From: Frankia sp. QA3
GTDB lineage: Bacteria; Actinomycetota; Actinomycetes; Frankiales; Frankiaceae
Assembly: GCF_000262465.1 (NCBI RefSeq)
Contig: NZ_CM001489.1
Span: 4,529,597-4,569,530 of the forward strand
DNA length: 39,934 bases
Direction of reading: 5' to 3'
Shown here: positions 1-7,517 of the stretch, in pieces
Layout: each line of letters opens with the position of its first letter
How positions within the stretch are numbered: the first letter of the stretch is position 1
Translations under genes and position numbers: made by a program
Notes under the pieces: generated by a model
Databases searched by the model: none
Told to the model about the DNA's origin: nothing
What the model saw: the letters and a program-made list of their open reading frames with translations, nothing else

Positions 1-727
1 CGGCGACCTCGCCGACCACGATCACCGCCGGTGAGCGCACCCCCGCCGCGATCGCGTCGATGGCCAGGGCGTCGAGCGTGGTGCGCAGGACCCGTTGGGC
101 GGGGGTGGCGCCCCGCTCGATCACCGCGACCGGCGTGGCCTCCGGGCGGCCGCCGGCGAGCAGGGCGTCGACGATGTCCATCAGCCGCGCCACCCCCATG
201 AGGATGACGATCGTCGCCCGGGAGGCGGCCAGCCCCGCCCAGTCGACGGTCGAGTCGGGATGGCCGGGCGGCAGGTGCCCGGAGACGATCGCGATCTCCT
301 GCGCCAGGTCGCGATGGGTGACCGGGATGCCGGCCAGCGCCGGCACGGCCAGCGCCGAGGTGACGCCCGGGACGACGGTGCAGGTCACGCCCGCTTCGAC
401 GCACGCCTGGGCTTCCTCACCGCCGCGGCCGAGGACGTAGGGGTCGCCGCCTTTGAGTCGCACGACCCGGGCGCCGGCGCGGGCCCGGTCGACGAGGACC
501 GCGTTGATCTCCTCCTGGGCCCAGGAGCGGGCCGTCGGACTCTTGCCGACATGGATGATCTCCGCGTCGGGTGGCGCGGCGTCGAGCAGGACGGCTGCGG
601 CGAGCCGGTCGACCACGACCACGTCGGCGGTCGCGAGCAGCTCACGACCACGGACAGTCAACAACCCGGGATCGCCCGGACCAGCCCCGACCAGCCAGAC
701 CTCACCCGCGATTCGCCCGTCCGTCAC
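1..727 (-). CDS. cobA: Uroporphyrinogen-III C-methyltransferase (SUMT), partial at left edge
   Basis: SAM-dependent C2/C7 methylation of uroporphyrinogen III to precorrin-2, the branch to siroheme and cobalamin. My translation from GTG 727 has the family signatures: LVGAGPGDPGLLT near the N-terminus, then VVVVDRL, the HVGK segment, and RLKGGDPYVLGRGGEEA around residue 95. Near the left edge PAVIVVGEVA is the usual C-terminal motif, so only the last few tens of residues are missing. An in-frame GTG three codons upstream (736) is an alternative start. It lies about 100 bases downstream of cysH on the same strand, so I infer it supplies siroheme for the sulfite reductase of this operon. Family certain; siroheme rather than cobalamin role is inferred from context. 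Confidence 0.9.
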   Translation of the reverse strand, partial: MTDGRIAGEVWLVGAGPGDPGLLTVRGRELLATADVVVVDRLAAAVLLDAAPPDAEIIHVGKSPTARSWAQEEINAVLVDRARAGARVVRLKGGDPYVLGRGGEEAQACVEAGVTCTVVPGVTSALAVPALAGIPVTHRDLAQEIAIVSGHLPPGHPDSTVDWAGLAASRATIVILMGVARLMDIVDALLAGGRPEATPVAVIERGATPAQRVLRTTLDALAIDAIAAGVRSPAVIVVGEVA

Positions 728-785
728 GGCGTGCACCGTACCTGTTCGCCCTCGTCCGGCGAGCGATCACGCGGTCGGCGCCACA

Positions 786-834
786 TCGGCACCGGGCGGG
801 ACGACCCGGCCGAGTCTCACCGTGCCGGTGCCGA
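786..834. other. Hairpin between cysH and cobA
   Basis: TCGGCACCG (786-794) pairs perfectly with CGGTGCCGA (826-834) across a 31-base loop, immediately after the cysH stop. There is no T-tract, so it is not a textbook terminator. It could set relative expression of cysH and cobA or be a processing site. Confidence 0.35.
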
Positions 835-839
835 GGCGG

Positions 840-1511
840 TCAGTGGATGCCGCACTCCGTCTTGTTCGTGCCGGCCCACCGGCCCGCGCGGCCGGCGCCC
901 CGCCGGGTGCACGGCCAGCAGCCGACGGACTCGTAGCCGTCGGAGAGCAACGGGTTGACGATGACGTCGTGCTCGGCGACGTACCGGTCGACGTCGGCGT
1001 CGGTCCAGGTCGCCAGCGGGTGGATCTTCACCTTGCCGCGGCGGGCGTCCCAGTCGACGACCTTCAGGTTCGCCCGGCCGGCGGACTCGGCGCGCCGCGA
1101 CCCGGCGGCCCAGGCGCGGTACGGCGCCAGCGCCCGGTCCAGCGGCACGACCTTGCGCATCCGGCAGCACAGGTCGGGATCGGTCTTGTAGAGGTCCTGG
1201 CCGTAGACGGCGTCCTGGCCGACGACGGTGAGCTGCGGGCGGACGCTGATCAGCGGCAGGTCGTAGGTCGCGGCCACCGCGTCGCGGGTGCCGACCGTCT
1301 CCGCGAAGTGGTACCCGGTGTCGATGAAGACCACGGGCACGTCGGACCGGAGCCGGGCGAGCATGTCGACCAGGATCGCCTCGGCCATGGACGCCGCGAC
1401 CACCAGCTTCGTGTCGAACTCCTCGACCGCCCAGCCGAGGATCTCCTCGGCCGGCGCGCCTTCGAGCTCGTCCCCGGCCCGCAACGCCCGGCTCTGCAAC
1501 GCGGCATCCAT
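840..1511 (-). CDS. cysH: Adenylyl-sulfate (APS/PAPS) reductase CysH
   Basis: Reduces activated sulfate to sulfite in cytosolic assimilatory sulfate reduction. It has 223 residues from ATG 1511. The start is chosen because this ATG overlaps by one base the TGA of the gene upstream (TGATGG) and the N-terminus then fits the family length. Visible features: DTGYHFAETV (about residue 64) of the PAPS-reductase fold; CC at 115-116 and CxxC at 198-201, the four cysteines of the [4Fe-4S] cluster seen in bacterial APS reductases; and the C-terminal TECGIH with catalytic Cys220. The cluster cysteines suggest APS as substrate (family knowledge). It is coupled to sirA and the zinc-ribbon gene, so its product sulfite is passed to the reductase encoded in the same operon. 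Confidence 0.95.
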   Translation of the reverse strand: MDAALQSRALRAGDELEGAPAEEILGWAVEEFDTKLVVAASMAEAILVDMLARLRSDVPVVFIDTGYHFAETVGTRDAVAATYDLPLISVRPQLTVVGQDAVYGQDLYKTDPDLCCRMRKVVPLDRALAPYRAWAAGSRRAESAGRANLKVVDWDARRGKVKIHPLATWTDADVDRYVAEHDVIVNPLLSDGYESVGCWPCTRRGAGRAGRWAGTNKTECGIH

Positions 1512-1774
1512 CAGCTCGTCTCCTCGTCGTCGCGCGCGGCACCTCGCCGTGCCGTCTGGTCCCCCGTTGCGCCGGGCGTCCCCGCCGGCGTGGAACCGAC
1601 CGGGCTCGCGGCGACCGCGAGGGCCGTCAGGCTCAGCCGGAAGGCGCGCCGGCAGGACCGGCACGCCCAGTGCCCGTGCCCGGAACCGGTGCCGTCCGGC
1701 GCCGGTTGCGGGACGATGTCCTCCTCGCCGCAGTACGGGCAGTAGAAGGGCACCGCGCGATCACTGCCGGCCAT
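1511..1774 (-). CDS. Small zinc-ribbon protein of the sulfite reductase operon
   Basis: An 87-residue protein of unknown function. The N-terminal half carries CPYC (about residues 12-15) and CRSC (about 38-41), a four-cysteine zinc-ribbon or rubredoxin-like knuckle. The tail is Ala/Thr/Gly-rich and probably disordered. Its ATG overlaps the 3' end of sirA by 14 bases and its stop overlaps the cysH start by one base, so translation of all three is probably coupled. A short CxxC protein at this place between sulfite reductase and cysH recurs in actinobacteria as far as I recall. A role as electron carrier, cluster chaperone or metal-binding helper would fit, but none is shown by the sequence. 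Confidence 0.75.
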   Translation of the reverse strand: MAGSDRAVPFYCPYCGEEDIVPQPAPDGTGSGHGHWACRSCRRAFRLSLTALAVAASPVGSTPAGTPGATGDQTARRGAARDDEETS

Positions 1775-3518
1775 CGGCGCCTCTGGCCGCCGGCCCGGCG
1801 CCGGCCCCGGCCGAGGAGCCCGCGGCGCCCGCCGCGGCCAGCGACGTCTCGTCGGCCCGTTCCGCCCAGTCCGCGAAGCTCTCCCCGTCGGCGCGCTCGG
1901 CCCGGTAGGTCTCCAGCAGACCGACGACGTAGTCGAGCAGCCCGTCGGCGGTGACCTTCAGACCGCGCGACTTGCGGCCCAGCCGCGACCGGGTACCCAG
2001 GTGGCCGCCGAGGTGGACCTGGAAGCCCTCGACCATCTCGCCGGCGTCGTCGGGGACCAGCGAGCCCTTGAGCCCGATGTCGGCGACCTGGAAGCGGGCG
2101 CAGGCGTTCGGGCAGCCGTTGACGTTGATCCCGATCGGCTCGTCGAAGTCGGGCAGGCGACGCTCCAGCTCCTCGATGAGGTCGCGGGCGTTGCCCTTGG
2201 TCTCGACGATGGCCAGCTTGCAGAACTCGATCCCGGTGCAGGCCATCGTGCCGCGGCGGAACACACTCGGCCGGACGACCAGATCCAGCGCCGCGAGCTC
2301 GGTCTCCAGCTGCGCCACCGCCTCGTCGGCCACGTCGAGGATGACCAGCTTCTGGGTCGTCGTCGCGCGGATGCGGCCCTGCCCGAACCGGTCGGCGAGA
2401 TCCGCCACGGCCCGCAGCGTCGTCCCGGACAGCCGGCCCGCGCGCGGGGCGAAGCCCACCGCGTTGCGGCCGTCGCGCTGGCGGTGCACGCCGATGTGGT
2501 CGCGCCCCTCGTTGCGCGGGGGCGCCGGCGGCGGCCCGTCGGGCAGCGCGGCCGTCAGGTACTCCTTCTCCAGGGTGGTCCGCACCCACTCGGCGCCCAT
2601 GTCCGCGACGAGGAACTTCAGCCGGGCACGGGTGCGCAGGCGGCGGTAGCCGTAGTCGCGGAACAGCGAGGCGACGCCGTGCCAGACCTCCGCGACCCGC
2701 TGCGGCGGCACGAACGCCCCCAGGCGCACGCCGAGTTTCGGATTCGTCGACAGTCCGCCGCCGACCCACAGGTCGTAGCCCGCGCCGAGCTCCGGGTGCA
2801 CGACGCCGACGAACGCGATGTCGTTGATCTCGTGCAGCGTGCAGTGGTCCGCGCAGCCGGAGATCGCGCTTTTGAACTTGCGGGGCAGGTTCGCCAGCGC
2901 CGGGTCGCCGACGAAGCGCTCGACCACCTCGTCGATCGCGGCCGACCCGTCGATGACCTCGTCGCCGTCGACGCCCGCCAGCGGACAGCCGAGGATGACC
3001 CGCGGGGTGTCGCCGCACGCCTCGGCGGTCGTCATCCCGGCGCCCTCGAGCGCGCCCCAGATGGCGGGCACGTCCTCGATGCGGATCCAGTGCAGCTGGA
3101 TGTTCTGCCGGTCGGTGACGTCGGCGACGTCCCGGCCGTACCGGGTGGAGATGTCCGCGATGACCCGGAGCTGGCCGGCGGTCATCCGCCCGCCGTCGAG
3201 CCGGATCCGCTGCATGAAGTAGGAGTCGTCGAGCTCCTCCGGTTCGAGGATCGCCGTGCGGCCTCCCTCGATTCCCGGCCGACGCTGGGTGTACAGACCC
3301 CACCAGCGGAACCGGCCGCGCAGGTCCTGCGGGTCGATCCCGTCGAAGCCGGTGTGCGGGTAGAGGTTGAGGATGCGGTCGCGCACCTCCAGCCCGCCTT
3401 GGTCCTTCTTCATGCGCTCGTTGGCGTTGAGCGGCTCGGAGTATCCCAACGCCCACTGGCCCGCTCCCTTGGGACGGGACGGGCGTGCGGGACGGGAGGG
3501 ACGGGCAGGAGAAGTCAT
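1761..3518 (-). CDS. sirA: Ferredoxin-dependent sulfite (nitrite) reductase, siroheme/[4Fe-4S]
   Basis: Six-electron reduction of sulfite to sulfide using ferredoxin; the family also contains nitrite reductases. It has 585 residues from ATG 3518, a normal length for this family. Two ferrodoxin-like and two siroheme-binding halves are present. The cluster/siroheme ligands are CTGIEFC (Cys427 and Cys433) and CPNAC (Cys469 and Cys473), the expected Cx5C ... Cx3C pattern. The first 20 residues are a Pro/Arg/Ser-rich tail and probably disordered. cysH downstream and a leader peptide upstream argue for sulfite rather than nitrite as the physiological substrate; this is inference. Confidence 0.93.
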   Translation of the reverse strand: MTSPARPSRPARPSRPKGAGQWALGYSEPLNANERMKKDQGGLEVRDRILNLYPHTGFDGIDPQDLRGRFRWWGLYTQRRPGIEGGRTAILEPEELDDSYFMQRIRLDGGRMTAGQLRVIADISTRYGRDVADVTDRQNIQLHWIRIEDVPAIWGALEGAGMTTAEACGDTPRVILGCPLAGVDGDEVIDGSAAIDEVVERFVGDPALANLPRKFKSAISGCADHCTLHEINDIAFVGVVHPELGAGYDLWVGGGLSTNPKLGVRLGAFVPPQRVAEVWHGVASLFRDYGYRRLRTRARLKFLVADMGAEWVRTTLEKEYLTAALPDGPPPAPPRNEGRDHIGVHRQRDGRNAVGFAPRAGRLSGTTLRAVADLADRFGQGRIRATTTQKLVILDVADEAVAQLETELAALDLVVRPSVFRRGTMACTGIEFCKLAIVETKGNARDLIEELERRLPDFDEPIGINVNGCPNACARFQVADIGLKGSLVPDDAGEMVEGFQVHLGGHLGTRSRLGRKSRGLKVTADGLLDYVVGLLETYRAERADGESFADWAERADETSLAAAGAAGSSAGAGAGPAARGADGRQ

Positions 3519-3543
3519 GAGATCTCTCGATGCGCGGGGAAAC

Positions 3544-3567
3544 GCGACGCCGTCGACACGGCGCCGC
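3544..3567 (-). promoter_or_regulatory. Attenuator-like hairpin between leader peptide and sirA
   Basis: In the transcript GCGGCGCCGT (3567-3558) faces ACGGCGTCGC (3553-3544) across a GTCG loop: nine of ten pairs. It starts 11 bases after the leader-peptide stop and ends about 25 bases before the sirA start. A ribosome terminating on or stalled in the leader would change whether it folds. No T-tract follows, so control of translation or of Rho access is more likely than intrinsic termination. Confidence 0.45.
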
Positions 3568-3578
3568 GAACGGGAACG

Positions 3579-3647
3579 TCAGCGGTAGCGGCGACAGCCG
3601 GCGCTGGAGACCCGCAGCAGATCGACGTGCAGGCGCGCGACGAGCAT
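3579..3647 (-). CDS. Leader peptide of the sulfite reductase operon (HVDL...CR type)
   Basis: A 22-codon ORF, ATG 3647 to TGA 3579, ending 60 bases upstream of sirA. It contains HVDLLRVSSAGCRR with a cysteine four residues from its end. Short peptides with the pattern HVDLxRxxSxxCR occur upstream of sulfur-metabolism operons in Streptomyces and relatives, where they are annotated as putative leader peptides (recalled from family knowledge, not searched). Position, size and the late Cys suggest a sensor of Cys-tRNA or cysteine supply that acts through translation of the leader. I see no good Shine-Dalgarno sequence before this ATG. The in-frame reading could be extended upstream, but the motif sits in the last 22 codons. 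Confidence 0.65.
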   Translation of the reverse strand: MLVARLHVDLLRVSSAGCRRYR

Positions 3648-3784
3648 CGGCTCAATCACGAGGCACGCGGCCGCGGGGGACGACGCGAACCCGCGCCGGG
3701 GCGAGACGCGGACCAGATCCGACGCTCGCTCAACCGACGCCCCGAGGGTGAGGGCACGCGCAACCACGGCCCCCATGCTTCCAC

Positions 3785-3847
3785 AGAAGTGACGCCGATG
3801 GGCAGGTTGTGGGCCCCAGGACCACCCCATCGGCGAGCATCACTTCT
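3785..3847. other. Long, nearly perfect inverted repeat upstream of the sulfur operon
   Basis: AGAAGTGA (3785-3792) pairs with TCACTTCT (3840-3847), and CGCCGATGGG (3793-3802) with CCCATCGGCG (3826-3835). That gives 18 perfect pairs with one 4-base bulge (3836-3839) and a 23-base loop that itself has GC-rich complementarity. It lies between the response regulator and the leader peptide. It may be a structured 5' UTR element of the sulfur operon, a terminator for the response-regulator gene, or a small non-autonomous element. I see no target-site duplication. Confidence 0.55.
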
Positions 3848-3910
3848 CAAACCACACCAAATCGGGCGGTTGGCAGCGGCGCCGCCTTGCCCTCCGACAC
3901 CACCGACCCA

Positions 3911-3941
3911 ACTCTACCGCACCGGTGGAGAAAATGAACAA
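3911..3941 (-). promoter_or_regulatory. Possible promoter of the leader-sirA operon
   Basis: Reading leftward, TAGAGT (3916-3911) is a TANNNT -10 box. GTTCAT (3939-3934) lies 17 bases upstream and TTGTTC (3941-3936) 19 bases upstream. If used, the mRNA would begin near 3904 with a 5' UTR of almost 400 bases including the long inverted repeat and the leader peptide. Weak evidence: short motifs in an otherwise GC-rich stretch. Confidence 0.3.
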
Positions 3942-4021
3942 CGCGATCGACGCCGGCCGGCGGAACAGCCGAACCGGCGGAACAGCCGAGCCGACGAGAC
4001 GGCCGAGGCCGGCGATACGGC

Positions 4022-4681
4022 TCAGCCGGGGCGGCGGGCGGCGCAGAGGCGGCGGAGCTGATCGACCAGCGGGCCGGTGGCCAGGCCCTTTTCCAGCAGG
4101 GCGTCCGCGCCCAGGGCGAGCACCCGGTCGAGCAGCGCGTCCTCGGAGAAGCCGGTGAAGATGACCACGGTGGCGTGCGGCGCGACCCGCCGGATCCGTG
4201 GCAGCGCGCCGATGCCGTCCAGCACCGGCATCGCGAGATCGAGCAGCACCAGGTCCGGCGCGGTGCGGATGACCTCGTCGATGGCCTCCGCCCCGTTGGC
4301 GGCGGCGCCGACGACCACGAAGTCGGGTTCGGTGCCCAGCAACAGGCAGAGCAGCTCGCGCACGCCGTCCGCGTCGTCGACGACCACCACTCGGCGCGGG
4401 GCGGCGGCCGGCGGCCCGGACGCGCCCGCGCCGTTACGGGCGGCGGTGTCCTCGGGCCGTTCGCCATCCGGGATCGCGGTCCACGCGGCCGGATGGCTGG
4501 TCTGCGCGCCCATGCCTCGGCCGGCATCTTGGCCGACCTCGGGGCGGGAGGCCACACCGGCGGAGCCTCGAGCCGGGGCGACAGCGTCGTCCCGGCCGAG
4601 TCCGACGGTGTCGGCGTCCACCGAACGGCCGGTATCCACCATTCTTTTGTACGCGCCCCACCCGACCCCGCGCATCGTCAT
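4022..4681 (-). CDS. Stand-alone response regulator receiver (REC) protein
   Basis: A 219-residue protein whose C-terminal 125 residues form a complete CheY-like receiver: acidic pair Asp102-Asp103 in VVVVDDADGVREL, phospho-acceptor Asp148 in LLDLAMPVLDG, Thr176 in VIFTGF, and Lys198 in LLEKG. The protein stops right after the receiver fold, so there is no DNA-binding or enzymatic output domain. Residues 1-95 are hydrophilic, low-complexity and probably disordered; a downstream ATG (residue 3 or 14) could be the real start. No histidine kinase is encoded nearby. It probably acts by protein-protein contact or as a phospho-relay intermediate; no partner can be named. It is divergent from the XRE regulator gene. 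Confidence 0.88.
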   Translation of the reverse strand: MTMRGVGWGAYKRMVDTGRSVDADTVGLGRDDAVAPARGSAGVASRPEVGQDAGRGMGAQTSHPAAWTAIPDGERPEDTAARNGAGASGPPAAAPRRVVVVDDADGVRELLCLLLGTEPDFVVVGAAANGAEAIDEVIRTAPDLVLLDLAMPVLDGIGALPRIRRVAPHATVVIFTGFSEDALLDRVLALGADALLEKGLATGPLVDQLRRLCAARRPG

Positions 4682-5178
4682 TCAGGATGGTTTCCCGGGA
4701 TGACCCATGCCGGTCATGATGGCGATACCCGCAGACCGTGGCGAAGCGCCGCAGGCCAGGCGTGGCAGCGATAGCCCGCGTTGCGGGAATAGCCCGCTGG
4801 GACGATCTCTCGGTGATTCCACGGCTTTCCGGCGGGACTTCCTCAGCAACACTCCCGTTTCCCAACAAGAACCCAAGAAAACAGGCATAATGTCTCGACG
4901 GGGTCCCGATGCCCAGCCGACCCGTCGAACAGGGTGCAGTAGATCCAACACGCATCGCGATACAACCCGCTCGGACGCCTCCATTTGCAACGGAGAGTAA
5001 TCATCGTAAGCGTTCGCGTATGGGACTTTTGACCTCTAGTCTACTAGGGTGCGCCATGGAGTAACCTGATCACTACCGGTGAATCCCTGCCGGCTCTCGG
5101 GGGGGCACGAGAGGCGGCGCACGACGACTGGCCTCCCTCTGTGGGAGGCGACCTCTGCCACGCGGAAGGACGTCACAG
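4682..5178. other. 497-bp divergent intergenic region with candidate operator
   Basis: No gene is convincing here. The part around 4840-5050 is visibly richer in A and T than the surrounding DNA. It holds TAATGT (4888-4893), a possible plus-strand -10 box, TTGACC (5029-5034), and a small palindrome CTAGT-CT-ACTAG (5036-5047) about 130 bases before the XRE gene. The palindrome could be its autoregulatory site, but nothing in the sequence proves this. GGAAGGA just before 5179 is the ribosome site of the XRE gene. Confidence 0.4.
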
Positions 5179-6324
5179 ATGCGGCAACGGAGCCGAGGCC
5201 GGCAGGGCACGGCGACCGCTGAAGACCTGCTCCCCGTGGAGGTCCGGCGGCGGCGCTGTGAACGCGTTCTCTCCCGGGACGAGCTCGCCCAGCGCACCGG
5301 CTACAGCCGCCAGTACATCTCCCAGCTGGAACAACCCAGCCGCGGCATTCCCTCGCGGCCGGTGATCGCGGCCGTCGACGCGGCGCTGGAGGCCGGGGGC
5401 GCCCTGGTGGACCTGCGCGAGGCGGCCGTGGCCGCGCGGGCCGAGCGCCTGCGCCGCCGGCCCGATCCGGAGCGGGAGTCCCGCCGCCGGGTGTCCGACC
5501 TGCTGGACCACCGCCGCTCGGACCGCGAGCTGGACTACCTCGATCGGCTGGTCGCCGACCTCATCGCCAAGGCCGACCGGCTCGACCCGCAGGACGTCAC
5601 CGCCCGAGTGCTCGACCAGCAGAGCGTGGTCGACAACCTGCTGCGCACTCCGCTGCTGCCGCACCAGCAGTTCCGGCTGTTCATGCTCGCCGGCCACCTG
5701 GCCGGGCTGCTCGCCATCTCCCTGCTCGACGTCGACGAGCTCGCGGGCGCGAGCACCTGCTGCCTGGAAGCGGCGGTGTTCACCGAGCTCACCGGCCACG
5801 AGGGGCTGCGAGCCTGGACCCTCGCCGTCAACGGGCTCATCGATGCCGCCGCCCGGCGGGCGTGCGCCGCCGACGCCGGCCAGGCACCCGACGCCGCCCC
5901 TCCGGCTGCTGCCGGGGCCGACGGCCGGCTCGGCGGGCCGGCTTTCACCCCGCTGCCCGGGCGGTCGGGCGCCGCGGGTCGCACCCCGGCGATGCCCGGC
6001 TCCCAGCCGGGTGCCGCCCCGCCGACCAGGTTGGATCCCGTGGAGGGGCCGCCGTCGCCGGTCGGGTCGGGCGCCTCGGCGGAGGCGTTCACGCCGGCCG
6101 GGCCTGGCGCGGAAGCGGACGGTTCGACCGCCTTCGAACCCGCCCTCCCGAGTGGGGACGGCGGCGAGTCGCTCGACGAGATGCTGATCGCGCCCGGCGG
6201 GCGGGCCACGCCGCCCCGGCTGATCGCGCTCGTCAAAGGCCGCATCGCCCGTTTCGCGACCGCGAACACCCATCGGACCGTCCCGCCGTCCGGCATCTCC
6301 CACGCGTTCCGGCCGCCGGTCTGA
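5179..6324 (+). CDS. XRE-family helix-turn-helix transcriptional regulator
   Basis: A 381-residue protein starting at ATG 5179 with GGAAGGA nine bases upstream. Residues about 20-75 form a Cro/C1-type HTH, recognisable by LSRDELAQRTGYSRQYISQLEQ. Residues 95-230 are a mostly helical, hydrophobic region with DLLDHRRSDRELDYL and FRLFMLAGHLAGLLAISLLDVDEL, resembling the ligand- or dimer-forming part of large actinobacterial XRE regulators. Residues 235-345 are a Pro/Ala/Gly-rich linker and the last 35 residues are basic. Many relatives act in development or secondary metabolism; the target of this one is unknown. It is divergent from the REC gene and convergent with mqnA. Confidence 0.85.
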   Translation: MRQRSRGRQGTATAEDLLPVEVRRRRCERVLSRDELAQRTGYSRQYISQLEQPSRGIPSRPVIAAVDAALEAGGALVDLREAAVAARAERLRRRPDPERESRRRVSDLLDHRRSDRELDYLDRLVADLIAKADRLDPQDVTARVLDQQSVVDNLLRTPLLPHQQFRLFMLAGHLAGLLAISLLDVDELAGASTCCLEAAVFTELTGHEGLRAWTLAVNGLIDAAARRACAADAGQAPDAAPPAAAGADGRLGGPAFTPLPGRSGAAGRTPAMPGSQPGAAPPTRLDPVEGPPSPVGSGASAEAFTPAGPGAEADGSTAFEPALPSGDGGESLDEMLIAPGGRATPPRLIALVKGRIARFATANTHRTVPPSGISHAFRPPV

Positions 6325-6369
6325 CCCTGAGCAGCCCGACCCGGTCCAGCGCCGTTGGACCGGGGCCGG

Positions 6370-7230
6370 TCAGACCTCGGCGAAGGTCATCGTCCGCAGC
6401 GGGGGGACATCGCCGCGGCGCGCGGCCTTCTCCGCGAAGGCGCGGATGCCCGCCTGCTGCCGCTCACCCAGCCGGAAGTCGAGGGTGGTGAAGTAGCGGG
6501 CCAGCGTCGCCGGGTCGAACACCTCGAAGCGGGCCGCCCGCGTCGCCACCTGGTCGACATCGCGCAGCGCGAGGTCCAGCCCGGAGCGGAACGCGTCGTG
6601 GACCTCCTTCACCGTCCCGGGATGCCGCTGCGCGAACGACCTCCGGGCGGCCCACACCGCGAAGACCATCGGCAGTCCGCTCCACTCCCGCCAGGCCGCG
6701 CCCAGATCGATCAGGCCGAGGGGATGCCCCTCGCCGCCGCGTTCGGCGTCGTAGGTCGCCCGCAGCGCCACATCCCCGATGATCACCGCGGCGTCGGCCT
6801 CCCGCAGCATCGACGGCAGGTCGGGCGGCATCGTCACGTACGTCGGCCGCAGGCCGTGGCGTTCCTCCAGCAGCATCCGGGCCAGCAGCACGCTGGTCCG
6901 CGACGTCGAACCGAGCGCGACGGTGCGGACCTCGGCGAGCGGCACCGCCGTGCTCAGCACGACGGACAGCACCGGCCCGTCTGATCCGACCGCGAGATCA
7001 GGCAGAACGACGAGATCCTCGGCATGTCGGAGGTACTCGACCAGGCTGATCGGACCGATATCGAGGTCGCCCGCCACGAGGGCCTCGTTGAGCCGGTCGG
7101 GGGTGTCCTTGGTCAGCTCGATGTCGAGCAGCGCACCCGAATGGACCAGCCCCCAGTACAGCGGCAGACAGTTCAGGAACTGGATGTGCCCGACCCGCGG
7201 CCGGGCCTCGGCGCCCGCCGGCCCGGTCAA
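6370..7230 (-). CDS. mqnA: Chorismate dehydratase MqnA (futalosine menaquinone pathway)
   Basis: Converts chorismate to 3-[(1-carboxyvinyl)oxy]benzoate, the first committed step of the futalosine route. The sequence begins RVGHIQFLNCLPLYWGL and continues with LNEALVAGDLDIGPISLVEYL, ALGSTSRTSVLLARMLL and AAVIIGDVAL, all family landmarks of the periplasmic-binding-protein-like fold. There is no signal peptide, so it is cytosolic. I place the start at TTG 7230, which overlaps the TGA of the preceding gene (TTGA) and gives 286 residues, the usual size. Upstream in-frame sequence is unrelated and has no better start. It is the last gene of the menaquinone cluster. Confidence 0.9.
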   Translation of the reverse strand: MTGPAGAEARPRVGHIQFLNCLPLYWGLVHSGALLDIELTKDTPDRLNEALVAGDLDIGPISLVEYLRHAEDLVVLPDLAVGSDGPVLSVVLSTAVPLAEVRTVALGSTSRTSVLLARMLLEERHGLRPTYVTMPPDLPSMLREADAAVIIGDVALRATYDAERGGEGHPLGLIDLGAAWREWSGLPMVFAVWAARRSFAQRHPGTVKEVHDAFRSGLDLALRDVDQVATRAARFEVFDPATLARYFTTLDFRLGERQQAGIRAFAEKAARRGDVPPLRTMTFAEV

Positions 7231-7517
7231 CGCTGCCCACCGTGACGGTTCTCCATCACGGCGAGGACCGCGCGGCGCTGCCGCAGCGCCAGCGGATAGC
7301 TGATCAGCCCACTGACGACCAGCGCCAGCACGAACGCGAGGAACCCGCCCGCCCCGAGCAGCAGGACGACGGCGAGCACCACCCCGAAGAGCACCGCTCG
7401 GACCGCGAAATACCGCAGGTTGATGCCGAGCAGGCCGCGTTCCCTCCCGGCCGGGGCCGCCGGCGGCGCGGACGCGGCCCGCCTCGGGCGCACGGTAAGG
7501 CGCTTGCGCGGTTCCAT
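7227..7517 (-). CDS. DUF4229-type small membrane protein (copy 1)
   Basis: 96 residues from ATG 7517, overlapping by one base the stop of the upstream gene. A basic N-terminus (PRKRLTVRPRR) is followed by LRYFAVRAVLFGVVLAVVLLLGAGG and a second hydrophobic run FLAFVLALVVSGLISYPLAL, predicting two membrane helices, then a basic RQRR end. The pattern LRYFxxR...SYPL...RR is that of the DUF4229 family found beside actinobacterial menaquinone genes. Function unknown. A second, diverged copy lies at 9086-9430. Confidence 0.72.
   Translation of the reverse strand: MEPRKRLTVRPRRAASAPPAAPAGRERGLLGINLRYFAVRAVLFGVVLAVVLLLGAGGFLAFVLALVVSGLISYPLALRQRRAVLAVMENRHGGQR

Noticed and set aside
3785..3847. tRNA gene from the long inverted repeat
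   Set aside because: It is a single long stem with one bulge; no cloverleaf, T-arm or CCA end can be drawn.
3957..3989. Tandem CCGGCGGAACAGCCGA pair as an operator
   Set aside because: Two direct copies with one base between, low in complexity and not centred on a promoter; likely simple slippage.
2001..4061. Long open frames opposite sirA and other genes (for example plus strand 2001-4061 or 20620-21918)
   Set aside because: In DNA this rich in G and C the opposite strand rarely has stops. Their translations are Arg/Ala/Gly/His-rich without motifs, and the true genes on the other strand have clear domains.
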